Origin: Sphingomonas faeni
GTDB lineage: Bacteria; Pseudomonadota; Alphaproteobacteria; Sphingomonadales; Sphingomonadaceae
Length of the DNA stretch: 34,919 nucleotides
Direction of reading: 5' to 3'
NCBI RefSeq assembly: GCF_003053745.1
Contig: NZ_QAYE01000016.1
Span: 1-34,919, forward strand
The notes below the pieces were generated by a model, which was given only the letters and a program-made list of their open reading frames with translations, was not told the origin of the DNA and did not search any database. The position numbers and the translations under genes are program-made. Shown here piece after piece: positions 24,317 to 32,607 of the stretch (within the stretch, counting starts at the first letter, position 1; each line of letters begins with the position of its first letter).

Positions 24317-24714
24317 GCCGTGTCGTCCTGGGCATCGCGATCCTGCTGGGAGTGAGCGCGGTCGCAAACGGCGTCTTCATGCTCGCATCGCCCGTGAGCT
24401 GGTATTTCGCGGTTCCCGGCGTCACCACGACCGGACCATTCAACCAGCATTTTGTACGCGACATCGGGTTGACCTTCCTCGGCGTCGGCACGGCGTTCCT
24501 GTTGGGTGCAGCACGTCCGATCCATCGTTCGGTTTCCTGGGGGGCGGCCGCGATCTGGCTCTCGGGGCATGCGCTCTTCCACGTCTGGGAAGTGGCAGTC
24601 GGGATCTGTGGTCCGTCCGCGCTGCTTCGCGATTTTCCTGCCGTGACGCTGCCCGCTGTGTTGGCAATCGCGATCACCGTCCATGCCGTGTCTCACAAGG
24701 AATCTGTTCGATGA
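24298..24714 (+). CDS. Small four-helix membrane protein, unknown function
   Basis: The 138-aa protein has about four hydrophobic helices (8-30, 52-70, 79-98, 111-128) and no domain I can name. The loop WYFAVPGVTTTGPFNQHFVRDIG (about 35-57) is distinctive and Arg/Asp-containing near the membrane. Two starts are possible: ATG at 24298, or GTG at 24313 overlapping the preceding TGA as GTGA, a common coupling arrangement. Neither has a strong ribosome-binding site. Its stop overlaps the GST start (ATGA at 24711-24714). It is therefore the middle gene of a tightly coupled three-gene unit with the NmrA-like oxidoreductase and the GST. Confidence 0.75.
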   Translation: MVRRPVSRVVLGIAILLGVSAVANGVFMLASPVSWYFAVPGVTTTGPFNQHFVRDIGLTFLGVGTAFLLGAARPIHRSVSWGAAAIWLSGHALFHVWEVAVGICGPSALLRDFPAVTLPAVLAIAITVHAVSHKESVR

Positions 24715-25295
24715 AGCTCTATTACAGCCCGCTCGCTTGCAGCCTGGCCGACCACATCGCGCTTCGAGAGGCGGGGATGGCGTTTGAAGCCGAACGCGTC
24801 GATTTGCGCACGTTCCGCACGGCTGGCGGCGAAGACTTCGCACGGATCAATCCGAAGAAATACGTGCCGGCGCTCATTCTCGACGACGGCACGATGATCA
24901 CCGAGAATCTAGCGGTTCTCGACTGGATCGCTGGCGAGACGCCTGCGTTGCAGATCGGCGGCGCGATGGGGCGGACGCGGGTCATCGAGGCGCTGACATA
25001 TATCACGACCGAGATCCACCGGGCGTACAAGCCGATGTGGCATGCCGGTAGCGCTGCCGACAAAGCGAGGGCAGGCAATACGGTGCTCCGCCTGATGCAA
25101 CCTCTTTCCGATGGCTCGCAAGGCGACTACCTGTTCGGGGCCACGCCGAGCGTCGCCGACTTCTACCTGTTCGTCATGCTGCTCTGGGCGGATCGGTTTG
25201 CGCTAGATCTGCCATTACCGCTACTCGGCTTGCGGGAGCGCATGAAGGCGCGGCCCGCCGTCCAGGCGGCCATGGCCGCGGAGGGGATAGGTTGA
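24711..25295 (+). CDS. Glutathione S-transferase family protein
   Basis: The 194-aa protein has an N-terminal thioredoxin-like domain (KLYYSPLACSLADHIALREAG) with the cysteine at residue 10 that is typical of bacterial beta-class GSTs. The glutathione-contact motif VPALILDDG is at about 47-56 and TENLAVLDWIA at about 60-71. A helical C-terminal domain follows, with the capping-type motif PSVADFYLFVMLLW. It is slightly short, because the C-terminal helices end early. It would conjugate or thiol-transfer glutathione in the cytoplasm. AAGGA is upstream and the start overlaps the previous stop by 4 bp. Linkage to an oxidoreductase suggests a detoxification unit. Confidence 0.88.
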   Translation: MKLYYSPLACSLADHIALREAGMAFEAERVDLRTFRTAGGEDFARINPKKYVPALILDDGTMITENLAVLDWIAGETPALQIGGAMGRTRVIEALTYITTEIHRAYKPMWHAGSAADKARAGNTVLRLMQPLSDGSQGDYLFGATPSVADFYLFVMLLWADRFALDLPLPLLGLRERMKARPAVQAAMAAEGIG

Positions 25296-25369
25296 TCCGA
25301 CCGTCACCACTTAGCGATAGCTGAGGTTTCAGCAGCTCACCATTCCTCGACCTCTCGTATCGCCCGTAC

Positions 25370-25429
25370 ATGAACAAATGTCCGATTGCGGGAAGCGAGT
25401 TGAAGGTCGTGAATGTCCGGAACTGGGTC
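25370..25429 (+). repeat. Dispersed 60-bp intergenic repeat, copy C
   Basis: This copy starts ATGAACAAATGTCCGATTG and ends GAATGTCCGGAACTGGGTC. Both halves here contain AATGTCCG, showing the internal duplication clearly. It lies in the 265-bp gap (25296-25560) between the GST and MFS genes, which holds nothing else I can support. Confidence 0.75.
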
Positions 25430-25560
25430 TCTGTAGTTGGTATAACCCGGTTTTAGGTTTGGCAGTTCGAAGACGCTAACCACGAATGCGCTGGTTAAGT
25501 CTGAGGTCGTCAGACGCCGTCATTTGCTTCACGCAGCGAATTGTACATTTAGATCGCTGA

Positions 25561-27093
25561 CTAGATAACGTCGACATCTCGTCCTTTCGTTTCGCGACCC
25601 AGCCACGCCACGAGCACGAGAGAGGCGGCCGTCGGTACCAGAACTAAGCCCGCTACCGTCGCCAGCGGCGGGACCGCGCCCGCGATCGCGAGCCCTTGTG
25701 CGCCCAGGCCACCGGCTTTGGAACAGGCCGCCACCCATCCCGTGGCGCGCCCCCGAATGCGCGCCGGGAAGCTCTCAGCGACGTAGGGCAACAAGATGGC
25801 GATGATGGCGTTCACGCCGACGATCAGTGCGGCGACCGGCAGTACGGGGCTGACGATGCCGGACTGCCGCTCGACCCACAATACTCCGATGAGTCCCAAG
25901 GCGAGCATCGCGATGGCCGCGACGAGCGCACCCTTGCTGCTCCAGCGGCTGTAGAGCAGCGCCGCGACGAAGATCGTGGGGACCGCGATCAGCGAGGCCT
26001 TGGCGAGCAGTCCGCTAGCCACGCCGACGCTATAACCGCGAGCGACGAGGTCGGCGGGCAGCCACAGCAATAGGCCGAAATTCGCGCAGCCCCAGGCCAG
26101 CGCGGCGATGCTGAAGGCGACGAGTGCTCCAGCGTTGCGCAGGGTCGGCCGTGCCGCAACGTCCGCCCCATCATTCGACAGCGCGTCCTGCCTCGTCACG
26201 CGCCCGCCACCGAAGCGCGCGAGCACCATCTCCGCCTCGTGCGTGCGCCCCTGAACGACCAGGAACCGTGGCGATTCCGGTATCAGCCGACCAAGAAGGA
26301 TCAGCAGCAGTCCGGTCGGCAGATTGGCCAGCCACAGGATCCTCCAGCCGAAGATCGGTTGGAGGAGCGCCGACAGGCCACTGGCAGCGAAATAGCCTCC
26401 CGCCGCGCCCAGGCCGCCGATGAGCACGAGGCTCCAGCCGCGGTGTCGGTTCGGCATCATCTCCGCAAGCAGCGCATAGGTGACCGGCAGCATCCCGCCG
26501 GCGGCCGCGCCCATCATGAAACACATGGCGATGTTCCAGGCGAGGCTCGGCATCGCGCCGCAGATCGACGTGCCGACGAACATCACCGCCGAGAGCAGGA
26601 TCGACGCCTTGCGCCCGTATATGTCCGCAACGAAGCCCCACAGGATCGATCCCGCGACCGTCCCCGACAGCGCTGCAAACGGCACCAGCGAGGCGGTGGC
26701 ACGCGACACGCCATATTCGCTCGTCATGCCCGACAGGGTGAAGCCAAGCGCGGCGGGCTTCATGACGTCGATCACCAACGCCACGATCAGTGCGCCCATC
26801 ATGACCCAGTGCGATGCGCGCAACGGTGCATCCTGCAGCCCGGTGACGGTCATATGCGTCAATTGCCGCCGCAACCGCATCGCATCGCCCGGCAGCAACC
26901 CATAGGCGGCGAGGCCGGTCCCGCCGACGATCAGCGCCATGCCGATCAGCATGCCGACGTCCATCGGCATGCCGGCCATCCGGTAGCCCATGCTGCGGGC
27001 CATCAGGAACATCGGCAGATGAAGCGCGACCCCGATCGTCACCGCGATACAGCCGACCACGAAGGCCCAAAGACCCCGCCTACCGGTCACCAT
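25561..27093 (-). CDS. MFS transporter with two extra N-terminal helices
   Basis: The 510-aa inner-membrane protein contains a full 12-helix MFS core starting near residue 95: helix 1 (WVMMGALIVALVIDVMKP), then the loop motif GFVADIYGRKASIL (153-166), and PESPRFLVVQGR after helix 6 as in the sugar-porter and aromatic-acid (AAHS) branches. Ahead of it are two additional hydrophobic helices (about 9-30 and 45-67, His/Met-rich between them) that the family normally lacks. I chose the ATG at 27093; a G-rich stretch lies about 12 bases upstream. It is 120 bp downstream of a MarR gene on the same strand with a candidate MarR site in between. The cargo may be a sugar or an aromatic acid. Confidence 0.82.
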   Translation of the reverse strand: MVTGRRGLWAFVVGCIAVTIGVALHLPMFLMARSMGYRMAGMPMDVGMLIGMALIVGGTGLAAYGLLPGDAMRLRRQLTHMTVTGLQDAPLRASHWVMMGALIVALVIDVMKPAALGFTLSGMTSEYGVSRATASLVPFAALSGTVAGSILWGFVADIYGRKASILLSAVMFVGTSICGAMPSLAWNIAMCFMMGAAAGGMLPVTYALLAEMMPNRHRGWSLVLIGGLGAAGGYFAASGLSALLQPIFGWRILWLANLPTGLLLILLGRLIPESPRFLVVQGRTHEAEMVLARFGGGRVTRQDALSNDGADVAARPTLRNAGALVAFSIAALAWGCANFGLLLWLPADLVARGYSVGVASGLLAKASLIAVPTIFVAALLYSRWSSKGALVAAIAMLALGLIGVLWVERQSGIVSPVLPVAALIVGVNAIIAILLPYVAESFPARIRGRATGWVAACSKAGGLGAQGLAIAGAVPPLATVAGLVLVPTAASLVLVAWLGRETKGRDVDVI

Positions 27094-27173
27094 CGTTCGA
27101 ATTCCCCCCTCGTTACCCAGCGCTTCTTTGCGCAACAGCCAGCCATCCGCGTTTGCGTTACCTGGCATTTTAG

Positions 27174-27187
27174 ATCGCGTTACGACA
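27174..27187. promoter_or_regulatory. Degenerate second MarR-type site
   Basis: ATCGCGTTACGACA matches the core of the perfect palindrome at 27646-27664 at 11 of 14 positions and keeps the TCG-N5-CGA symmetry. It lies between the MarR gene and the MFS start, where a repressor of the MFS gene would bind. Confidence 0.35.
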
Positions 27188-27213
27188 GAACCTTCCCGGC
27201 CGATATCGATGTT

Positions 27214-27624
27214 TCACCCAAATCGATCGAGCATCTCCGTAAGCATGGGGCGGAGGCGGGCGATCTCGTCGCGGTGGACCGACGACAGGCCCGCGAGCAT
27301 GGTTTCTCCCTCGGGTGTCAGGCGCAGGAGCGAGCGGCGCTTGTCGCCATCGGAATTATAGCGGACGACGAGGTTCGACGCCTCCAACCGGTCGATCAGT
27401 CCCGAGGCACTGTGCGGCTTGAGGACGAGCCGCGTCGCGACATAGCCGATCGTGATGTCGTCGACCGGCGCGGCCCGGATCGCGAGCAGCGCCTGATGCT
27501 GTTGCGGCGCAAGCCCAGCCGCCGCCGCCGCAGTCTCACTGAAGGTCGTGAACAGCCGCAGCGCATGGCGAAAATCCGCCAGTGCCTGGTAATCGGCGTC
27601 ATTCAATGCGTCCGTATCACTCAT
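27214..27624 (-). CDS. MarR-family transcriptional regulator
   Basis: The 136-aa protein has the MarR winged-HTH layout: an N-terminal dimer helix (DYQALADFRHALRLF), GLAPQQHQALLAIRAAP, the recognition region TIGYVATRLVLKPHSASGLIDRLEASNLV (given in parts: GYVATRLVLK, SASGLIDRLE) and the wing DGDKRRSLLRLTPEG. It is slightly short for the family, with a trimmed C-terminal helix. The ATG at 27624 has no strong ribosome-binding site. It is divergent from a CLC gene across a region with a perfect palindrome and upstream of an MFS gene, so it probably regulates both and itself. The ligand is unknown. Confidence 0.88.
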   Translation of the reverse strand: MSDTDALNDADYQALADFRHALRLFTTFSETAAAAAGLAPQQHQALLAIRAAPVDDITIGYVATRLVLKPHSASGLIDRLEASNLVVRYNSDGDKRRSLLRLTPEGETMLAGLSSVHRDEIARLRPMLTEMLDRFG

Positions 27625-27639
27625 CGCAATCAGCCCGTG

Positions 27640-27666
27640 TTGATATATATCGCACTACGATATAAT
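27640..27666 (+). promoter_or_regulatory. MarR operator overlapping a TATAAT promoter
   Basis: TATATCG-CACTA-CGATATA (27646-27664) is a perfect 7-bp inverted repeat with a 5-bp spacer, typical of MarR sites. It overlaps a perfect -10 box, TATAAT at 27661-27666, and a TTGATA at 27640-27645 (15-bp spacing, shorter than ideal). Bound repressor would block this promoter, which reads into the CLC gene. Confidence 0.6.
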
Positions 27667-27700
27667 GGCCTGCCTTCCTCGGAGGCGAAAGACTCTCATC

Positions 27701-29491
27701 ATGATCGCAGCGGTACGAGCAATCGAAAACCACCAGCTCGCGGACCATAGCGCCGACCGGCGGATGCTGATGCTGGCGGCGATGGCGATCGTCGTCGGGA
27801 CCGGCGGGGCGCTTGCGGCATGGATGCTCATCAAACTCATCGCGCTCGCGACCAATCTCTTCTGGTTCGGTCGACTTTCCACGCGGTCAGCCGCAATCGT
27901 CGACACGCTCGTCGGGCCGTGGATGGTCGCCATTCCCGTTATTGGCGGTCTCATCATCGGCCTGATGGCGCGCTACGGCTCCGACAAGATCCGGGGGCAT
28001 GGCATACCCGAGGCGATCGAGACGATCCTGTTCGGCGAAAGCCGGATGTCGGCCAAGGTCGCTCTGCTCAAGCCGCTATCCGCCGCGGTATCTATCGGCA
28101 GTGGCGGGCCGTTCGGGGCGGAAGGGCCGATCATCATGACCGGCGGGGCGATCGGATCGCTGTTCGCGCAACGCTTCCACATGAGTGCCGCCGAGCGCAA
28201 GACACTGCTCGTCGCGGGCGCGGCGGCGGGCATGACCGCGATCTTCGGAACTCCGCTCGCGGCAATCCTGCTGGCGATCGAGGTGCTGCTGTTCGAATGG
28301 AAGCCGCGCAGTTTCGTACCGGTCGTGGTCGCCGTCCTGGTCGCGTTCGCGTGGCGGCCGGTGCTGCTCGACGGCGGTGCGATGTTCTCGTTCCCGAGCA
28401 CGACCCCGTCCGGCGCCTGGCCGCTCGCGATGGCCGCAGGAGTAGGCCTCGTCACCGGCGTGCTGGCAGCGGCGCTGTCGGTCGCGCTGTATGCGGTTGA
28501 GGACGCGTTTCATCGCCTGCCGGTGCATTGGATGTGGTGGCCTGCAATCGGCGGGGTCGTCGTCGGACTTGGCGGACTGGTCGACGCGCATGTCCTGGGG
28601 GCCGGCTATCCCAATATCCAGGCGCTACTCGACGGGTCCCTCGCGGTGCGTGTCATCCTCGCGCTGCTGGTCGTAAAGGCGGTCGTCTGGCTGGTTGCCC
28701 TGGGATCGGGAACGTCGGGCGGCATCCTCGCGCCGTTGCTGATCCTTGGTGGCGCCGCGGGCGCGCTGACCGGGCAGGTCCTGCCCGGCGGTCCTGGGTT
28801 CTGGGCGATGATTGGCATGGCCGGGATCATGAGCGGGGCGATGCGGGCGCCGATCACCGGGGCGCTGTTCGCGGCCGAACTGACGCGGCATTTCGATGCC
28901 TTGCCGCTGACCATTGCAGCGGCAGCGGCGGCCTATGCGGTCAGCGTATTGCTGATGCGGCGGTCGATCCTGACCGAGAAGATCGCACGCCGCGGCCGGC
29001 ATATCCTGCAGGAATATAGCGTCGATCCGCTCGACCTGATGCAGGCGGACCAGTTGATGTCACGCGCGCCCGCGACGCTGCCGGGTTCGATGACGACCGC
29101 AGACGCGGCGATTTTTTTCGCGGATCGCGCCGAACATCGGAGCTATCCGGTCGTCGACGATGCGGGTCGCATACTTGGCCTCGTGTCGCGGACCGACGCG
29201 TTGCGCTGGCGGACTATGCAACCGGGCACCGACGTATCGCTGACCGAGACCTTGTCGGACGCTTCGCTGCTCGTCGCGTATCCCGATACGCCGATCGGAG
29301 TCGTGGCCGACATGATGGTCGAATCCGGTGTCGGACGCGTGCCGATCGTCGCGCGCGATACGCGACAGGTTGTCGGCATCCTCTCGCGACAGGATCTGCT
29401 CAAGGCTCGCCGGACCCAACGGCAGTCTGAAACCGGCCGGGCCAGCGCTCGTAAAACCAGCCAGATGTCAGAACTCGCGAATGACGCGTAA
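27701..29491 (+). CDS. CLC chloride channel/transporter with CBS domains
   Basis: The 596-aa protein is a CLC membrane domain (about 20-425) followed by two CBS motifs (about 435-560; MTTADAAIFFADRAEHRSYPVVDDAGRILGLVSR in parts, then VVADMMVESGVGRVPIVARD). CLC signatures are GHGIPE (99-104, replacing GSGIP), GAEGP (139-143, retaining the gating glutamate E141) and SGGILAP. The protein moves Cl- or another anion, as channel or H+ antiporter; CBS domains suggest nucleotide control. I prefer the ATG at 27701: the alternative ATG at 27665 sits inside the operator and -10 box and would not be in the transcript. The divergent MarR gene is the likely regulator. The end overlaps the convergent next gene by 24 bp. 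Confidence 0.87.
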   Translation: MIAAVRAIENHQLADHSADRRMLMLAAMAIVVGTGGALAAWMLIKLIALATNLFWFGRLSTRSAAIVDTLVGPWMVAIPVIGGLIIGLMARYGSDKIRGHGIPEAIETILFGESRMSAKVALLKPLSAAVSIGSGGPFGAEGPIIMTGGAIGSLFAQRFHMSAAERKTLLVAGAAAGMTAIFGTPLAAILLAIEVLLFEWKPRSFVPVVVAVLVAFAWRPVLLDGGAMFSFPSTTPSGAWPLAMAAGVGLVTGVLAAALSVALYAVEDAFHRLPVHWMWWPAIGGVVVGLGGLVDAHVLGAGYPNIQALLDGSLAVRVILALLVVKAVVWLVALGSGTSGGILAPLLILGGAAGALTGQVLPGGPGFWAMIGMAGIMSGAMRAPITGALFAAELTRHFDALPLTIAAAAAAYAVSVLLMRRSILTEKIARRGRHILQEYSVDPLDLMQADQLMSRAPATLPGSMTTADAAIFFADRAEHRSYPVVDDAGRILGLVSRTDALRWRTMQPGTDVSLTETLSDASLLVAYPDTPIGVVADMMVESGVGRVPIVARDTRQVVGILSRQDLLKARRTQRQSETGRASARKTSQMSELANDA

Positions 29492-30220
29492 GCCGACCCT
29501 TGGGCGGAACGGACCAGTCGCGCTCCGTTCGGTACCCGCGCCGATCTGCGCCGACACCTTCTGCCCGATCGCGCGGTGCAACTGCGGCATCAGCAGCCAA
29601 TACCGGCTCGCCCCCGTCTGGCGGTTCACTTCGAAGCCAAGCACGGTGTCTGGACCGACGTCCCAGAACGTCGTGTGATTGACGATCAGCCCGGTACCCT
29701 TCGTGCTCTTGAGCGTCACGTCGCCCGCGCCGACCATCGTCATCGTACTCAGTCGCTCGCCGAAGCGGTTGCCGAGCAGGTACAACAGGCTGCTCGACCA
29801 GCCGCCGTCGCGGCGGTTGTGGAGTCCCAGATACTGGACACCGTGGATGCTGCGGCCGCCGCGGAACGTGCCGAATGTGCCTTGCAGGCCGATCTTGTAA
29901 TCGGTCGGGCGACTCTTGGTGAACGGCAGTTCGATCTCGACCGCGAAGCCGTCGGCAACGGCGTATTCGACTTCCGGTGCCCATTCGACATGCCGGCCGG
30001 GGCCGCTGAGATTGACCTGCGCGAGCGCGTTGACTTCTAGTTCGCCGCGACGGGCGCCAAGCGGGCGCACCATGTCGAAGATCATCGGTTCGGGAATGGC
30101 GGGGATCGCAGCGGACGTCGCGCCCGGAATTGACGTTGGTATCGCCGATTGCGCGTCCGCGCCGGTGGCGACGACTACACCGAGGACGACCGATGCGCAG
30201 AACAGGGCGCGAATGGACAT
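29468..30220 (-). CDS. Outer-membrane-type hypothetical protein
   Basis: The 250-aa protein has a signal peptide (SIRALFCASVVLGVVVATGADAQ). Its body is dominated by alternating strands: HVEWAPEVEYAVADGFAVEIELPF, GLQGTFGTF, GWSSSLLYLLGNRFG. It ends in phenylalanine (RVIREF), a typical outer-membrane barrel ending. The layout resembles bacterial 'transporter/MetA-like' phenol-pathway barrels, but I cannot assign a family firmly. I chose the ATG at 30220 because the signal peptide begins there; a GTG at 30253 has GAGG close by and would add 11 residues. A CTTACG-N5-CTTACA site lies 53 bp upstream. The 3' end overlaps the CLC gene on the opposite strand. Confidence 0.7.
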   Translation of the reverse strand: MSIRALFCASVVLGVVVATGADAQSAIPTSIPGATSAAIPAIPEPMIFDMVRPLGARRGELEVNALAQVNLSGPGRHVEWAPEVEYAVADGFAVEIELPFTKSRPTDYKIGLQGTFGTFRGGRSIHGVQYLGLHNRRDGGWSSSLLYLLGNRFGERLSTMTMVGAGDVTLKSTKGTGLIVNHTTFWDVGPDTVLGFEVNRQTGASRYWLLMPQLHRAIGQKVSAQIGAGTERSATGPFRPRVGLRVIREF

Positions 30221-30272
30221 GTGAGGGTTCCGATAGACCGAGCAGATGGACACGTCCTCATCGCGTCTCCGA

Positions 30273-30289
30273 CTTACGCGGACCTTACA
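30273..30289. promoter_or_regulatory. Response-regulator-type direct repeat, site 1
   Basis: CTTACG (30273-30278), a 5-bp spacer and CTTACA (30284-30289) form two half-sites 11 bp apart, the geometry of OmpR/PmrA-family sites. The same two hexamers with the same spacing recur at 32608-32624. This one lies upstream of the outer-membrane gene (minus strand) and overlaps the stop of the UPF0104 gene. Confidence 0.55.
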
Positions 30290-31266
30290 CGTGCGCCGCG
30301 TAGCTCATGGATGCCGAACAGCAGCATGCCGATCGCCAGCGGGATCAGGTAATAGACCACGCGATAGGCGAGCAATGCGGCGAACAGGCTTGCGCGGTCG
30401 ATATCGGGCAGGCTGACGAGCATCACCGCCTCGAACACGCCGACCCCGCCGGGCGCGTGCGTAATGAGACCGGTGACGATCGCGACGAGATACCCGAGCA
30501 GCAGGGCGGGAAAAAGCGTTGCCTCCGCACCCGGCAGCAGCACGAACAACGCGGTGGCTGCCAAAACGATGTCGACACTCGCCAGCATGATCTGAGCGAG
30601 CGCCTGCGACACGCTGGGCAGCGGTATGGAGCGGCCGAATAGGACGAGCGTCCGTCCTGCGCGACGTTTCAGTCCAACCAGAACCGCAGCGAGAATGGCA
30701 AAGCTCGACCCGCCGATCGCAGCGTGCACTGGATAGGACAGCGCTACGCCGGCGACAGCCACCGTCCCTGGCTGGACGATCAGTCCGAACCCCAGCAATA
30801 GCAGGACGCCGGACCAGAAGGTTACGCCAGTCAGAACCATGATATGCGCTACTTCGCCGATCGTCAGGCCCGCCGGCTGGTAGATCCGCAATCGCGCGGT
30901 GCCGCCGGTCAGCAGCGCGAACCCAAAATTTTGGCTGAAGACATAGCTGGTGAACGACGCGAGTGCGGCGCGCGTATAGCGGACGCGCTTCCCGACGATC
31001 CGCAGCGCGACCACGTCATATCCGGTCAGTACCCCGTAGCTGATCGCGGTCACGACAGCGGCGGCGAACAGGCGTGGCCAATTGATCCGCGACAAGGCCG
31101 TGCGGATGTCGCTCCCATTGACGCCGTCCAGCAGGTGCGACAACGCCGACACGGCGATGCCGACGATCGCGAGCATCGCCACCACGGCAACGCCGGTACG
31201 AACCGACCGCGAGGAGGTAGCGCGACGCAACCCCGACCATGCCGGACCACGCCACCGTGCGATCAC
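30274..31266 (-). CDS. LPG-synthase-TM / UPF0104 family membrane protein
   Basis: The 330-aa protein has about eight transmembrane helices and family motifs of the PF03706 group (membrane part of lysyl-phosphatidylglycerol synthases, YbhN, AglD): GYDVVALRIVGKRV (about 80-93), FTSYVFSQNFGFALLTGGTARLRIY (in parts SYVFSQNFGF and GGTARLRIY), GLITHAPGGVGVFEAV and AYRVVYYLIPLAIG near the end. No aminoacyl-transfer domain is attached, so it is probably a lipid flippase-like or glycolipid-pathway partner. It begins with GTG at 31266, 5 bp after the glycosyltransferase stop, indicating co-transcription. No ATG fits the N-terminus. The likely role is cell-envelope glycolipid processing, by context. Confidence 0.85.
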   Translation of the reverse strand: MIARWRGPAWSGLRRATSSRSVRTGVAVVAMLAIVGIAVSALSHLLDGVNGSDIRTALSRINWPRLFAAAVVTAISYGVLTGYDVVALRIVGKRVRYTRAALASFTSYVFSQNFGFALLTGGTARLRIYQPAGLTIGEVAHIMVLTGVTFWSGVLLLLGFGLIVQPGTVAVAGVALSYPVHAAIGGSSFAILAAVLVGLKRRAGRTLVLFGRSIPLPSVSQALAQIMLASVDIVLAATALFVLLPGAEATLFPALLLGYLVAIVTGLITHAPGGVGVFEAVMLVSLPDIDRASLFAALLAYRVVYYLIPLAIGMLLFGIHELRGARVRSA

Positions 31267-31271
31267 CGTGG

Positions 31272-32516
31272 TCAGCCCGAGATCGACCGGGTCAGCGGCC
31301 TGGCAGTCGGTACGGTCTCCCCATGCTCCTGGTTCAGGAGCGCGCGATACGCGTCCATGACCATCTTCGACGCCTTGTCCCAGCTATACTCTTCGCTCGC
31401 GGCACGCGCGGCGCGCGTCATGGTCGACCGCAGATCGGAGAAGACCGCGAGGCGGCGGACGGCCGCGACCGCGCCGTCGATATCGTCGGGGGCGTAGAAC
31501 ATGCCCGTTCCCTTGCGCAGGAGGTTGCGGCCGCTCGGGATGTCGACGCACACGCTGGGCAGGCCCGACGCCATCGCCTCCAGCGTGACGTTTCCGAACG
31601 CTTCGGTGATGCTCGGGTTGACGAAGATGTCCGCGCTGGCGACCGCGCGGCCGAGCTCGTCGCCCGACAGGCTACCGGTCAGCCGCGCATTCGCCAGTCG
31701 CTTCGCGAGCCAGCGGCGTTCGGGACCGTCGCCGACGATCAGCGGCCGGATCGCGACGCCCGAGGTGGTGATCCGGTCGACGATATCGGCGAACAATGCG
31801 GTGCCCTTCTCGCGAACGAGGCGGCCGAAGAAGAGGACGACCACGTCGTCGTCCTGGAAGCCGTGCGATCGCCGCCAGGCGAGATTGCGATGGCGGCCCG
31901 AGAACTGGTCGCGGTCGACGCCGCGCCCCCATAGGCGCGTGCGGTCGGCAAAGCCCTGCTCGGCGAATTCGTCCGCAATTGGCGCGGTCGGAACGAGGAT
32001 CATGTCGCTGCTCCGGTAGAAGCGATCGAGGTGTCGCTCCATCGCCGGCCGGATCAGCCCTGCGCCATAAAACTGCGCATAGGTCTCGAACCGCGTATGG
32101 AGGCTGGCAACGACCGGAACATCGATCGTCCTCGCGAGCCGCTGTGCTGCGACGCCGGTCCAGTCCGGAGCGGACACATGGACGATATCGGGCCGGAATG
32201 CCTGCACGTCGCGACGCAGTTCAGCGGACAATCCCAGGCCCAGTCGATACTCGCCGCGACCCGGGATGCGCACCGACGGAACAGAAACGAGCGTTCCCGC
32301 AGGCTCGAACGCCGGCGTATCCGAGGTCGGCGAATAGACCCGGACGTCGGTGCCGCGGCATTCGAGATACGCCACCAAGCGGTTCAGCGCCTGGTTGGCG
32401 CCGTCGCGAAGATAGTTGTAGTTGCCGGAAAACAGCGCGACCCGTCGTGGCACATCGAATATCGCCGGGGCGGAAAGCGTAGCGGGTCGCCGGAACGGGC
32501 GAAGGGTATCGAACAT
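31272..32516 (-). CDS. GT4-type glycosyltransferase
   Basis: The 414-aa enzyme has two Rossmann-like domains of the GT-B fold. The N-terminal domain carries VALFSGNYNYLRDGANQAL (26-44) and the acceptor side (PDIVHVSAPDW). The C-terminal domain carries FFGRLVREKG (229-238, sugar-nucleotide phosphate contacts) and the E-x7-E motif EAFGNVTLE (E305/E313). This is GT family 4, a retaining transferase. It closely resembles alpha-mannosyltransferases acting on diacylglycerol or phosphatidylinositol, but the donor is not certain. The ATG at 32516 is the first plausible start; a TTG upstream is less likely. It is first in a two-gene operon with the UPF0104 gene and divergent from the OmpR-type regulator. 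Confidence 0.87.
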   Translation of the reverse strand: MFDTLRPFRRPATLSAPAIFDVPRRVALFSGNYNYLRDGANQALNRLVAYLECRGTDVRVYSPTSDTPAFEPAGTLVSVPSVRIPGRGEYRLGLGLSAELRRDVQAFRPDIVHVSAPDWTGVAAQRLARTIDVPVVASLHTRFETYAQFYGAGLIRPAMERHLDRFYRSSDMILVPTAPIADEFAEQGFADRTRLWGRGVDRDQFSGRHRNLAWRRSHGFQDDDVVVLFFGRLVREKGTALFADIVDRITTSGVAIRPLIVGDGPERRWLAKRLANARLTGSLSGDELGRAVASADIFVNPSITEAFGNVTLEAMASGLPSVCVDIPSGRNLLRKGTGMFYAPDDIDGAVAAVRRLAVFSDLRSTMTRAARAASEEYSWDKASKMVMDAYRALLNQEHGETVPTARPLTRSISG

Positions 32517-32607
32517 GGAGACACTCTGATTTTTGCTGAGGGCGCATCGTGCGACATCGATTGGGATCAAGATCTGGATCGTGGATCGACCGGGCTACGC
32601 GGCCTGG

